This document shows, piece by piece, positions 15,195 through 23,431 of a stretch of 40,361 nt of DNA. Positions within the stretch are counted from its first letter, which is position 1. Every line of letters starts with the position of its first letter. The translations under genes and the position numbers were made by a program. Location of the stretch: positions 1-40,361 of the forward strand of contig CALWZL010000015.1 of NCBI GenBank assembly GCA_944385995.1, given 5' to 3'. Origin of the DNA: an uncultured Faecalibacterium sp. (lineage in GTDB: Bacteria > Bacillota > Clostridia > Oscillospirales > Ruminococcaceae). The notes below the pieces were generated by a model. It made no database searches. It was not told the DNA's origin and saw only the letters and a program-made list of their open reading frames with translations.

Positions 15195-16517
15195 TCAGCC
15201 GGCGGGGGCGGCGGTATGGGGCAGAATCAGCTCGGCCACCCGCATACTGCCGGTTTGGTCCACCGCATAGATGCAGCAGCGCCCCTCGGCGCCGGCCAGG
15301 TCGGCGGGAAACCGAACCCCGCCCGCTGCCGTCCGCTCCATCCGGTGAAACGTCTTGTGGGCGGTGGTGGCGTGGGCCACCCCGTCGTAAATGGTACAGG
15401 CGATCCAGCCGCCGAAGGTGTCGGGCAGAGGGTCCCGTCCGCCCTTCCGGGTGAAAAACCACTCTCCATGGCCGGCGTCCTCCAGCCCGCAGCGGATGCG
15501 GCGGGGCCGCGTGGTGGCAATGGTGCGGGGCTTGGGCCGCAAAACAATGGCCCGCCCGGTGAAATACCGCTGAAAATCCGCCACGGCCATGGTGCGGGCC
15601 ACGGCGCCGCTGTCGGCGGTGGGATCGTTGAGCAGGACAAAGTTGGCCATCACGTCTTCGTCGTGGCCGAATCCCCGCAGGGCCATCCAGACCCGGACCG
15701 GCTCTTTCTGGCCGGCCAGCCGGGTCTCCATCTCCACCCCCACCGAACAGCCGTCATGGATCTGGGCCCGCAGGTCTTTCAGATCCAGCCACCCCTGCCA
15801 GCTGGGATAGCCGCAGCAGGCCGCGGCGGCCACCGCATAGGCGGCGTTGTGGACGCTGCTGGTGGCGCCGTCCAGCATGGTGTAGGCCACTTCCTCGGGG
15901 AGGATATCCTCTCCCCATCGGTTCATCAGGGAGGCCATCACCAGAGACAGGTCCATCTCCCGGCCAAAGCTGGGATCGTGGCCCGCCAGGCTGTATTCCG
16001 GCAGATAGAGGCGGTGGTTGGTGACGGTTCCCTCCTGCCGGTCCCAGGCCAGGGGCCGGACCGCTGCGGCCAGCAGCCGGACCGCCGGGGTCACCTTGCC
16101 GTCGTTGGACGACAGGTTGACCTGCAGCTGAATGCCGGCGCCGCCGTCCGGGGCGGCCACCGTGACGGTGTCCCCCATCAGAAAGACCATGCCGTCCTCG
16201 CTCTGGGTGTGGACGCTCCGACGTGGGTAGTCGGGGGCCCATTTGCCGAAGCTCATCCAGCTGGTCCAGTTGTTGTTGGCATAGACCCGGCACCGGACTT
16301 CCAGCATGGTGTTGTCGGGGGCCAGAGCGTTCCAGCTGACATTCAGATTGCAAAAGGCCGGCATGGCCAGCTCGGGCGAGGTATAGCTGCCGTAGGGCAG
16401 ATACCGCCCGGCGGAGCTGTCCAGCACCAGACAGCCGTTTTCCAGGGCCACGTTGTCCAGGGCTCCCCGGGAAAAGGTCTCGGTCCCCTGAAGAATCAGG
16501 TTGTTTTTTTGTTCCAT
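15195..16517 (-). CDS. C39-peptidase-like protein, probably catalytically dead
   Basis: The protein is 440 residues from the ATG at 16517, preceded by GGGAGGG. It has no signal peptide. Residues 1-165 look like a beta-sandwich. Residues about 170-330 follow the layout of C39-like peptidases: PEEVA near 207, HNAAYA at 223-228, LRGF at 280-283 and LNDPTAD at 296-302. Where the family usually has CSPTS the sequence reads MDLSLV (188-193), and where a GH motif is usual it reads RVWMALRGF, so nucleophile and base both seem lost. A beta-rich domain follows (345-440). It starts 25 bases after the DUF624-like gene ends. The C39 assignment comes from pattern memory and needs a profile search. Confidence 0.65.
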   Translation of the reverse strand: MEQKNNLILQGTETFSRGALDNVALENGCLVLDSSAGRYLPYGSYTSPELAMPAFCNLNVSWNALAPDNTMLEVRCRVYANNNWTSWMSFGKWAPDYPRRSVHTQSEDGMVFLMGDTVTVAAPDGGAGIQLQVNLSSNDGKVTPAVRLLAAAVRPLAWDRQEGTVTNHRLYLPEYSLAGHDPSFGREMDLSLVMASLMNRWGEDILPEEVAYTMLDGATSSVHNAAYAVAAAACCGYPSWQGWLDLKDLRAQIHDGCSVGVEMETRLAGQKEPVRVWMALRGFGHDEDVMANFVLLNDPTADSGAVARTMAVADFQRYFTGRAIVLRPKPRTIATTRPRRIRCGLEDAGHGEWFFTRKGGRDPLPDTFGGWIACTIYDGVAHATTAHKTFHRMERTAAGGVRFPADLAGAEGRCCIYAVDQTGSMRVAELILPHTAAPAG

Positions 16518-16542
16518 CCTCGGCCTTCCCTCCCTGCGGCCC

Positions 16543-17391
16543 TCATGCGCCGCTGTCACTGTGGCGGCCGTCCTCCGCTTCCTCCCCGGAAGCATAGGCG
16601 GCCAGCTCGGCGTCCTTTCTGGCGCGGATGCGCTCCTCCACGTGGAATACCTGCTCCAGGTCGCCACTGACGATCTGACAGCAGATTTCACAGGGGAACC
16701 AGAATCCCAGGACCAGCATCAGCAGCAGGCCCAGGGGCATGCTGAGGATGACCAGGCCCCAGAAGAGAATCTGAACGATGGCCGCGGCCAGGGCATGGGG
16801 CAGAAATGCCAGCATGCAGCGGAGGCTGTTGGCCAGGGTCTGGGGAAAGGGCTGGTCCAGGAGCACCACCTGGGGCCACATGTAAGCAAACAGCATCTGG
16901 AACACCAGGAGATTCAGAACGGCGGCCACCCACAAACCGGTGCCCGCATCGACCCCCTCGGCCAGCATGCTGAAGCAGAAATAGACCACGAAAATTTGTA
17001 AGGTAATGACGACGCAGTACAGGATGCCGGGCAGGATGCTGGCCTTGAAATTCTGGCGGAAGGCCCGGCGGTAGGTGGTCCACCAGTAGCCGGGCTCATC
17101 CCGCAGGGCCCGGAGAACGGTGTCATACATGCCGGCCAGAAACGGGCCGGCTGCCATTCCGCCCACCACGGCGCCGGCCCCCATCACCAACAGGCTTTTG
17201 GTGAGAAAGCCGATGCCCACCAGGCAGATCGCCGGGATAAAGCCCAGGCAGGTGAGCAGGTGGGCAAGAAACATGTCCTGCAAATCCCGGCCCATCAGCT
17301 CAAAAAAACGGCGGATGCCGGTCTTGCGGGGGGTGTCTTTGTCCACGCCGCGGTCCTCTGTGAAATCTTTTGCCCTCGGAAAAAGTCCCAT
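16543..17391 (-). CDS. DUF624 (YesL-like) membrane protein
   Basis: This 282-residue protein has about five to six hydrophobic segments between residues 40 and 240, with the family landmarks GPFLAGMYDTVLRALRDEPG (about 95-115) and the following FRQNFKAS. The N-terminus is charged and cytoplasmic, and the tail is acidic with a short Ser/Asp/Gly end. DUF624 proteins often accompany ABC sugar transporters; none is seen here. Instead the gene leads an operon with the C39-like protein, which suggests a different, unknown membrane function. A near-consensus promoter lies just upstream. Confidence 0.72.
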   Translation of the reverse strand: MGLFPRAKDFTEDRGVDKDTPRKTGIRRFFELMGRDLQDMFLAHLLTCLGFIPAICLVGIGFLTKSLLVMGAGAVVGGMAAGPFLAGMYDTVLRALRDEPGYWWTTYRRAFRQNFKASILPGILYCVVITLQIFVVYFCFSMLAEGVDAGTGLWVAAVLNLLVFQMLFAYMWPQVVLLDQPFPQTLANSLRCMLAFLPHALAAAIVQILFWGLVILSMPLGLLLMLVLGFWFPCEICCQIVSGDLEQVFHVEERIRARKDAELAAYASGEEAEDGRHSDSGA

Positions 17392-17463
17392 CTGTCGATT
17401 CCCTCTCCCGGGAGTCTGTGCAAAACGCCCAGTCCCCGGCTGTGATTCCTTTATTTATCTTAC

Positions 17464-17492
17464 ATAATACCTGCATTTGGAGGATTTTGCAA
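17464..17492 (-). promoter_or_regulatory. promoter of the DUF624-C39-like operon
   Basis: On the minus strand TTGCAA (17492-17487), 17 bases, then TATTAT (17469-17464) form a good housekeeping promoter about 72 bases before the start codon, divergent from the plsC promoter. Confidence 0.78.
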
Positions 17493-17553
17493 GACCTTGG
17501 GCGGAAGGGTTTTGTAAAAAAAGTGTTTTCATCTCCCATTTTGCCCGAAACTG

Positions 17554-17562
17554 TGTTACAAT
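17554..17562 (+). promoter_or_regulatory. extended -10 promoter of plsC
   Basis: TGTTACAAT at 17554-17562 is an extended -10 (TG-n-TACAAT). No good -35 is seen at the 17-base distance, as is common for extended -10 promoters. Confidence 0.6.
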
Positions 17563-17611
17563 ACAAAAGAAATCAGGAAAAATACAACAATTTCAAGAGG
17601 AGGGGGACGCT

Positions 17612-18370
17612 TTGCGGATTCTCTATATCCTGCGCACCATCGCAATGTATGTCTATATGTTCGGCTATATGCTGCTGTTCTACGGCACCCTGCGGCGGGC
17701 CGAAAAGGCCAAGGCAGCCGGCGATCAGGAGACGGTGCGGCAGATTGTGGACTACCACATTCCCCGCTGGTGCCGCGGCCTGCTGCGGGTGGCCGGCGTC
17801 AAGATGACGGTGGAGGGCCGGGAACGGATTCCCACGTCGGGACCGGTGGTGTTTGTGGGAAATCACCGGAGTTATTTTGATATTCCCATCATGCTGGTGG
17901 CGCTGGACCGGCCCCACGGCATTCTGGCCAAAGAGGAGCTGGCCCATATTCCTTTGCTGAGCCGGTGGATGAACCTGCTGGGCTGTGTTTACGTCAAGCG
18001 GGACGATGTCCGGGGGTCGCTGCAGGCCCTGAAGGATGCGGCCGGGGTGGTCAAGGAGGGGGACAGCTTCACCATCTTCCCGGAGGGCACCCGGTATAAA
18101 GGCCAGGAGGGAGGCGCAGGGGAATTCAAGGCCGGCGCCTTCCGCATCGCCATCAAGACCGGGTCCCCGGTGGTGCCGGTGGCCATCAGCGGCGCCCGGG
18201 CCCTGTATGAGGGTCACAGCGGCATTGTCCATCCGGGCAGCGTCCGGGTCACCATTCTGCCCGCCATCCAGACCGCCGGCATGAAGAAGGAGGAGCAGAC
18301 CCAGCTGCCCCAGGCCGTCCGCCAGAATATCCTGGCCGCCCTGAGCCGGCTGGATCAGACCATCCTGTGA
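17612..18370 (+). CDS. plsC: 1-acyl-sn-glycerol-3-phosphate acyltransferase
   Basis: The protein is 252 residues if translation begins at TTG 17612, which sits a few bases after the strong GAGGAGGGGG ribosome site; no ATG is that well placed, the next in-frame one being about ten codons in. A hydrophobic N-terminal helix (residues 2-25) anchors it to the membrane. The acyltransferase motifs are NHRSYFD at 84-90 (catalytic His and Asp) and FPEGTR at 156-161, with VPVAISGA later. It adds the second acyl chain to lysophosphatidate to give phosphatidate. A small ORF follows directly. Confidence 0.9.
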   Translation: MRILYILRTIAMYVYMFGYMLLFYGTLRRAEKAKAAGDQETVRQIVDYHIPRWCRGLLRVAGVKMTVEGRERIPTSGPVVFVGNHRSYFDIPIMLVALDRPHGILAKEELAHIPLLSRWMNLLGCVYVKRDDVRGSLQALKDAAGVVKEGDSFTIFPEGTRYKGQEGGAGEFKAGAFRIAIKTGSPVVPVAISGARALYEGHSGIVHPGSVRVTILPAIQTAGMKKEEQTQLPQAVRQNILAALSRLDQTIL

Positions 18371-18378
18371 GGAAACCC

Positions 18379-18600
18379 ATGGGACGGACAGAAGGATGCA
18401 GCGGGCAGAGAGCCGGAGGCGCCGTGAAAAGGGTGCGTCTGCGGGTGGTCCGCCGGTGGAAAAAACCGGCCCCGCCCCGCCGGGCTTCCGGCGCGCCGCC
18501 GGTGCCCCGCCCCGCCGATTTGGATAACCCCTACAGCCCCTGTTACCGGGAGCCCCGCTCCTTTGCCCAGCTGCGGCCCCGGACCCCGCGTCAGGAGTGA
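18379..18600 (+). CDS. small Arg/Pro-rich hypothetical protein
   Basis: The product is 73 residues from ATG 18379, with GAGG six bases upstream and overlapping the plsC stop; a second possible start is GTG 18424 behind GGAGG, giving 58 residues. The sequence is strongly basic at first (KRVRLRVVRRWKKP), then proline-rich, ending with PRTPRQE. No domain is recognised. It ends four bases before a strong terminator, so it fills exactly the space between plsC and the end of the transcript; this is the main reason to believe it is translated. It could also be chance coding in GC-rich DNA. Confidence 0.4.
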   Translation: MGRTEGCSGQRAGGAVKRVRLRVVRRWKKPAPPRRASGAPPVPRPADLDNPYSPCYREPRSFAQLRPRTPRQE

Positions 18601-18603
18601 ACG

Positions 18604-18640
18604 AACGCCTTGTACGCCTTGTGCGTACAGGGCGTTTTTG
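18604..18640 (+). terminator. terminator of the plsC transcript
   Basis: AACGCCTTGTACGC pairs with GCGTACAGGGCGTT around a short CTTGT loop, followed by TTTTT. Confidence 0.88.
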
Positions 18641-18701
18641 GTGTTGTGGATTTTCCCGGATTTTGGGCCGAAAACAGACTCGAAAACTGCCTCTCCCGCG
18701 A

Positions 18702-18730
18702 TTGTCTCCCCGTCCCCTTTATGGTATACT
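18702..18730 (+). promoter_or_regulatory. promoter of the aromatic amino acid operon
   Basis: TTGTCT (18702-18707), 17 bases, then TATACT (18725-18730). The leader before pheA is only about 55 bases, too short for a T-box, so control by tRNA charging is not evident. Confidence 0.82.
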
Positions 18731-18792
18731 GATAGTAACAAGAAATCCGATGAAACCTGGAAGGAATCATCCAAGGAAGGGAGTGATCCGCG

Positions 18793-19863
18793 ATGGACGA
18801 GCTGGAACAGGCGCGTCGGGAGATCGACGCGGTGGATGCCCAGCTGGCCTCGCTGTTTGAGCGGCGGATGCGGGCGGTGGTGCAGGTGGCCCGGTACAAG
18901 AAAGAACACGGCTTGCCCATCCACGACCCGGCCCGGGAGGAACAGGTCTTGGAGCGGTCGGCCCGGCGGATTGAAGATCCGGCCCTGCGCCCCTATTACC
19001 TGGACCACGTCCGCAACCGGATGGCGGTGGCCCGCCAGTACGAGGCCTTTCTGCTGGGGCAGAACCGGGTGGCCTATCAGGGGGTGGAGGGCGCCTTTGC
19101 CCACATTGCCCTGAAAAATCTGTTCCCCCATGCCGAGGCCGTCAGCTGTCCCACCTGGGACGAGGTGTTCGCCCGGGTGGCCGGGGGAGATGCCGCCTAT
19201 GGGGTGGTCCCCTTTGAGAACAGTCACGCCGGGGATGTTTCGGCGGTGCTGGATCTGTGCTACAACCACCCGGAGCTGTGGGTGGTGCAGGTGTACGACC
19301 TGCCGGTGCGGCAGAATCTGCTGGTGCTGCCCGGCACCACCCTGCCCGAGATCCGGCATGTCTACAGCCATCAGCAGGCCATTTCCCAGAGCGAAACCTT
19401 TTTGAAGCAGATGCGGCTGCCCTATACCGCCATGGCCAACACCGCCATGGCCGCCAAGTATGTGGCCGAGAGCGGCGACCGGACCAAAGCGGCCATCGCC
19501 AGCCGGGAGACGGCGGACCTCTACGGCCTGGAGGTGCTGGTGCCCGACATCAACACCGACGGAGACAACACCACCCGGTTCATTGTCATCAGCCGGGACA
19601 AGCCCACCCGGGGCAACCGGTTTTCCCTGCTGTTTACGGTGGACAACAAGCCCGGCAAGCTGGCAGCGGTGATCCAGAAGATCGGCGCTTCCGGCTTCAA
19701 TATGGAGTCCATCAAGAGCCGGCCCATGCCCCACATGCCCTTTGAATATTATTTTTATGCCGAGCTGGTGGGTGACCCCGCCGGGGCCGAGAGCGAAGCT
19801 TTGCTGCGGGACCTGGACAGCACCTGCCGGACGGTACGCATGTTAGGAGTGTATACAAAATGA
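18793..19863 (+). CDS. pheA: bifunctional chorismate mutase / prephenate dehydratase (P-protein)
   Basis: This 356-residue protein has three domains: an AroQ-type chorismate mutase (residues 1-85, with the arginine and lysine-rich helix at RRMRAVVQVARYKKEHG), a prephenate dehydratase (about 90-270, with FENSHAGDV and the catalytic TTRFIVIS near 257), and a C-terminal ACT domain (about 275-356, with GKLAAVIQKIGASGFNMES and SRP). It converts chorismate to phenylpyruvate, and the ACT domain usually gives phenylalanine feedback. It leads the operon and overlaps aroB by four bases. Confidence 0.96.
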   Translation: MDELEQARREIDAVDAQLASLFERRMRAVVQVARYKKEHGLPIHDPAREEQVLERSARRIEDPALRPYYLDHVRNRMAVARQYEAFLLGQNRVAYQGVEGAFAHIALKNLFPHAEAVSCPTWDEVFARVAGGDAAYGVVPFENSHAGDVSAVLDLCYNHPELWVVQVYDLPVRQNLLVLPGTTLPEIRHVYSHQQAISQSETFLKQMRLPYTAMANTAMAAKYVAESGDRTKAAIASRETADLYGLEVLVPDINTDGDNTTRFIVISRDKPTRGNRFSLLFTVDNKPGKLAAVIQKIGASGFNMESIKSRPMPHMPFEYYFYAELVGDPAGAESEALLRDLDSTCRTVRMLGVYTK

Positions 19864-20912
19864 GTGAAGCGTTTCTCGGCACCAAGCTGACCATGAACCT
19901 GGGAGCCCGCAGCTACGAGATCATCCTGCGCCGCGGCGCCCTCCAGAACCTGTATCAGTTCGCCAATCTCAACCGCCGGGTGGCCGTGGTCACCGACAGC
20001 GGCGTGCCGCCGGTCTATGCCCGCCAGGTGGCCGACCAGTGCCGCGAGTCCACCATCATCACCGTCCCCCAGGGCGAGGCCAGCAAGAGCATGAAAACCC
20101 TGGAATCGGTCCTGAACCAGATGCTGGCCTTCGGGATGGGCCGGGGCGACCTGGTCATCGCGGTGGGCGGCGGCGTCGTGGGCGACCTGGCCGGCTTTGC
20201 GGCGGCCATCTATATGCGGGGCATTGACTTCATCAACTGCCCCACCACCACCCTGTCCATGATCGACTCCTCCATCGGCGGCAAGACCGCCGTGGACCTG
20301 GGAGACACCAAGAACATTGTGGGCGCCTTCTGGCAGCCCAGGCTGGTGATTGTGGACGCCGACACCCTGTCCACCCTTCCCCGCCGCCATTACATCAACG
20401 GCCTGGCCGAGGCGGTGAAGGCCGGCCTGCTGGCCGACCCCGAGCTGTTCGGCATCTTTGAAAACGGGGACATCGACGCTGATATCGATACCATCATCTA
20501 CCGCAGCCTCAAATTCAAAAAGAGCATCGTGGAGCAGGACGAGACCGAGCACGGCGCCCGGCGGGCGCTGAACTTCGGTCACACCATCGGCCACGGCATC
20601 GAGGCGGTCAAGGGAATCAAGGGCCGCCGGACCACCGGCCTGTTCCACGGGGAGTGTGTGGCCCTGGGGATGCTGCCCATGATCGAGAGCAACGCCCTCC
20701 GCAAGCGGACCCGGGCGGTCTACCGCCGTCTGGGGCTGCCCACCCGCACCGGCTTTGACAAGGAAAAGGTCTACGCCGAGATGCTCCACGACAAGAAGGC
20801 CCAGGGCGGCCAGATCACCGTCATCAAGGTGCCGGGCCTGGGCTGCTGGCGGGCCGAGACCATCCCGGTGGAGGAGCTGCGGACCCTGCTGGGGCTGGAG
20901 GAGAAAGCATGA
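19860..20912 (+). CDS. aroB: 3-dehydroquinate synthase
   Basis: This 350-residue NAD- and metal-dependent enzyme turns DAHP into 3-dehydroquinate. The NAD site VGGGVVGDLAGF lies near residues 102-113, and the CPTTTLSMIDSSIGGKTAVD stretch near 126-145 is highly typical. The metal-binding glutamate and histidines are in GLAEAVKAG, NFGHTIGHGIEA and FHGECVALGM. The start overlaps the pheA stop (ATGA) and its own stop overlaps aroC, pointing to tight translational coupling. Confidence 0.97.
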   Translation: MSEAFLGTKLTMNLGARSYEIILRRGALQNLYQFANLNRRVAVVTDSGVPPVYARQVADQCRESTIITVPQGEASKSMKTLESVLNQMLAFGMGRGDLVIAVGGGVVGDLAGFAAAIYMRGIDFINCPTTTLSMIDSSIGGKTAVDLGDTKNIVGAFWQPRLVIVDADTLSTLPRRHYINGLAEAVKAGLLADPELFGIFENGDIDADIDTIIYRSLKFKKSIVEQDETEHGARRALNFGHTIGHGIEAVKGIKGRRTTGLFHGECVALGMLPMIESNALRKRTRAVYRRLGLPTRTGFDKEKVYAEMLHDKKAQGGQITVIKVPGLGCWRAETIPVEELRTLLGLEEKA

Positions 20913-22054
20913 AGAACACCTTCGGCTCCAATCTGAGCCTCACCATCTTCGGGGAGAGCCACGGGGCGGCCATCGGGGCGGTCCTGGACGGGATGGCTGC
21001 CGGGGTCCCGGTGGAGGAAAAAGCCCTGGCCGCCCTGATGGACCAGCGCCGGGCCCGGGGGGACGGCCTGTCCACCGCCCGGGTGGAGGCGGACCAGATC
21101 CGCATCCTGTCGGGGGTGGTGCAGGGGCACACCACCGGCACCCCCATCGCCCTGATGATTGAAAACCAAAACACCCGCAGCGGCGACTATGCCGCCACCG
21201 CGGCCCTGCTCCGGCCCGGCCATGCGGATTATACCGCCTATGCCCGGTACCGGGGCTTTCAGGATGCCCGGGGCGGCGGCCACTTTTCGGGCCGGATCAC
21301 CGCCGGTCTGGTGGCCGGAGGCGGCATTGTGCTGGGAGCCCTGGAGCGGGCCGGGATTCGGATTGTGACCCACATCGCCCAGTGCGCCGGCATCGACGAC
21401 ACCCCCTTTGCCCGGGATGACCCGGCGGCTCTGGCCGCCCAGGCCAACATTTTGGCCGGGCGGGGCGCAGGCTTTGCCCTGCTGGACGGGGCGGTGGAAG
21501 AACCCATGAAAGCGGCCATCCGGGCCGCCGGCGCCGAGGGAGACAGTGTGGGCGGCCTGCTGGAAACGGCCATTCTGGGCCTGCCCGCCGGTGTGGGCGA
21601 ACCTTTCTTTGACAGCGTGGAGAGCCAGCTGGCCCATGCGGCCTTTGCGGTGCCTGCCGTCAAGGGGATTGCCTTCGGGGAGGGGTTCGGCTTTGCCGCC
21701 CTCCGGGGCAGCCAGGCCAACGACCCCTTCCGGGTGGAGGAGGGCCGGATCGTCACCGAGACCAACCGGAACGCCGGCATCAACGGCGGCCTGACCAACG
21801 GGATGCCGGTGGTATTCCGCACGGTGGTCAAGCCCACACCCAGTATATATAAGGAACAGCGCACCGTGGACTATACCGCCGGCGAAAATGCGCTGTTGTC
21901 CATCAAGGGCCGGCACGACCCCTGTATTGTGCCCCGGGCGGCGGTGGTCCAGACCTGCGCCGCGGCGGTGGCCATCGGGGACCTGCTGACGGCCCGCTAT
22001 GGCGAAACCTGGATGGTGCGGCCGGACACATTCCGCACCGGGGAGGACTGCTGA
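20909..22054 (+). CDS. aroC: chorismate synthase
   Basis: This 381-residue FMN-dependent enzyme removes phosphate from EPSP to give chorismate. Landmarks are FGESHGAAIGAVLDG near residue 12, TTGTPIALMIENQNTRSGDY near 70, RPGHADYTAY near 90 and RGGGHFSGRITAGLVAGGGI near 115, together the FMN- and substrate-binding regions of the family. It overlaps aroB by four bases. A separate flavin reductase must supply reduced FMN; none is seen in the operon. Confidence 0.97.
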   Translation: MKNTFGSNLSLTIFGESHGAAIGAVLDGMAAGVPVEEKALAALMDQRRARGDGLSTARVEADQIRILSGVVQGHTTGTPIALMIENQNTRSGDYAATAALLRPGHADYTAYARYRGFQDARGGGHFSGRITAGLVAGGGIVLGALERAGIRIVTHIAQCAGIDDTPFARDDPAALAAQANILAGRGAGFALLDGAVEEPMKAAIRAAGAEGDSVGGLLETAILGLPAGVGEPFFDSVESQLAHAAFAVPAVKGIAFGEGFGFAALRGSQANDPFRVEEGRIVTETNRNAGINGGLTNGMPVVFRTVVKPTPSIYKEQRTVDYTAGENALLSIKGRHDPCIVPRAAVVQTCAAAVAIGDLLTARYGETWMVRPDTFRTGEDC

Positions 22055-22055
22055 G

Positions 22056-23315
22056 ATGGAATATGGTCTGATTGGCTCCAAGCTGGGGCACTCTTACTCC
22101 AAGATCATCCATGAGCGGCTGTGCGGCTATCACTACGAGCTGCACCCCCTCCCCACCGAGGCCGAGGCCAGGGCCTTTCTGGAGGCCCGGCCCTTCCGGG
22201 CCATCAACGTCACCATCCCCTATAAGCGGCTGGTGATGGAGTACTGTGACCAAATCGACCCCCGGGCCGCCGCCATTGGAGCGGTCAACACGGTGGTCAA
22301 CCGGAATGGAAAGCTGTACGGCTACAACACCGACTACATGGGGTTTGCCTGGCTGTGCAGCAGCCGCGGGGTGAAGTTTGAGGGCCGGACGGTCCTGATT
22401 CTGGGCACCGGCGGCACCCACAACACCGCCGCCGCGGTGGCCCGGGACGCAGGGGCGGCCCGGGTGCTGACGGTGAGCCGCCATCCCGACCCCGACAAAG
22501 GAGAGCTGTCCTATGAGGAGGCGGCCCGGTCGGGGGCAGAGATCGTCATCAACACCACCCCGGCGGGAATGTACCCCGACGTGGGGGCCTGCCTGTTGGA
22601 CGTGGCCGGGATGTCCGGCCTGGAAGCGGTGGTGGATGTCATCTACAACCCCGTCCGCACCGAGCTTTTGCTCCGGGCGGAGGAGGCCGGGGTGCCGGTG
22701 ACGGCCTGCGGCCTGGAAATGCTGGTGGCCCAGGCGGTATACGCCGCGGAATATTTCCTGGACGCTCCCTTTGCAGACCGGGAAGGCGAGATTCGCCGGG
22801 GCTCTGCGGCCCTGCGGGCGGATATCCTGAATCTGTCCCTCATCGGGATGCCCTCCAGCGGCAAGACCACCCTGGGCCGGGCCCTGGCTGAAAAGCTGGG
22901 CCGGACCTTTGTGGACCTGGACGAGGAGATCGTCAAGGCCGCCGGGTGCAGCATTCCCGAGATTTTCCAGGCCGAGGGGGAGGCCGGCTTCCGGGCCCGG
23001 GAGTCGGAACAGGCCGCCCGGTTCGGCAAGGAGAGCCGCCTGCTGATTTCCTGCGGCGGCGGCACCGTCAAGGACCCCAAAAACATCCGGGCCCTGCGCC
23101 AGAACGGCGTGATTCTGTTCATCGACCGGCCCCTGGAGGCGCTGACGGTGGGGGGCGGGCGTCCCCTGTCCTCCAGCCCCGAGGCGCTGCGGGCCATGGA
23201 AGCCCAGCGCCGGCCCCTCTATGAGGCCGCGGCAGACGCCGTCATCCGCAACGACGGGACGGTGGAACAGGCGGTGAACCGGGCCCTGGCGGCCCTAGAA
23301 CCATTGTTTGGATAA
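22056..23315 (+). CDS. aroE/aroK: shikimate dehydrogenase - shikimate kinase fusion
   Basis: The 419-residue protein starts at ATG 22056 with GGGAGG nine bases upstream, one base after aroC. Residues 1-250 are shikimate dehydrogenase: catalytic Lys57 in NVTIPYK and Asp93 in GYNTDY, an NADP loop LILGTGGTHNTA near 115, and EMLVAQA near 221. Residues 258-419 are shikimate kinase: Walker A GMPSSGKT (264-271), the shikimate-binding Asp in FVDLDEE, Arg in FRARESE, CGGGTV, and the lid GGGRPL. The fused enzyme would take dehydroshikimate to shikimate 3-phosphate in two steps. The two domains are joined by about ten residues. Confidence 0.94.
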   Translation: MEYGLIGSKLGHSYSKIIHERLCGYHYELHPLPTEAEARAFLEARPFRAINVTIPYKRLVMEYCDQIDPRAAAIGAVNTVVNRNGKLYGYNTDYMGFAWLCSSRGVKFEGRTVLILGTGGTHNTAAAVARDAGAARVLTVSRHPDPDKGELSYEEAARSGAEIVINTTPAGMYPDVGACLLDVAGMSGLEAVVDVIYNPVRTELLLRAEEAGVPVTACGLEMLVAQAVYAAEYFLDAPFADREGEIRRGSAALRADILNLSLIGMPSSGKTTLGRALAEKLGRTFVDLDEEIVKAAGCSIPEIFQAEGEAGFRARESEQAARFGKESRLLISCGGGTVKDPKNIRALRQNGVILFIDRPLEALTVGGGRPLSSSPEALRAMEAQRRPLYEAAADAVIRNDGTVEQAVNRALAALEPLFG

Positions 23316-23431
23316 ATCCTTCTTCTGCGGCCCTGGACCGGGCAGACCATTTTGTGGGAGAGTAGATGTGACGGAGCAAAAGCGCCGCAGCCGAGAAGCG
23401 ATGGATTTTCAGAAGAAAGGAACGATTCCCC

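Noticed and set aside
18731-18792. T-box leader before pheA
   Set aside because: The leader is only about 55-60 bases and has no T-box sequence or antiterminator.
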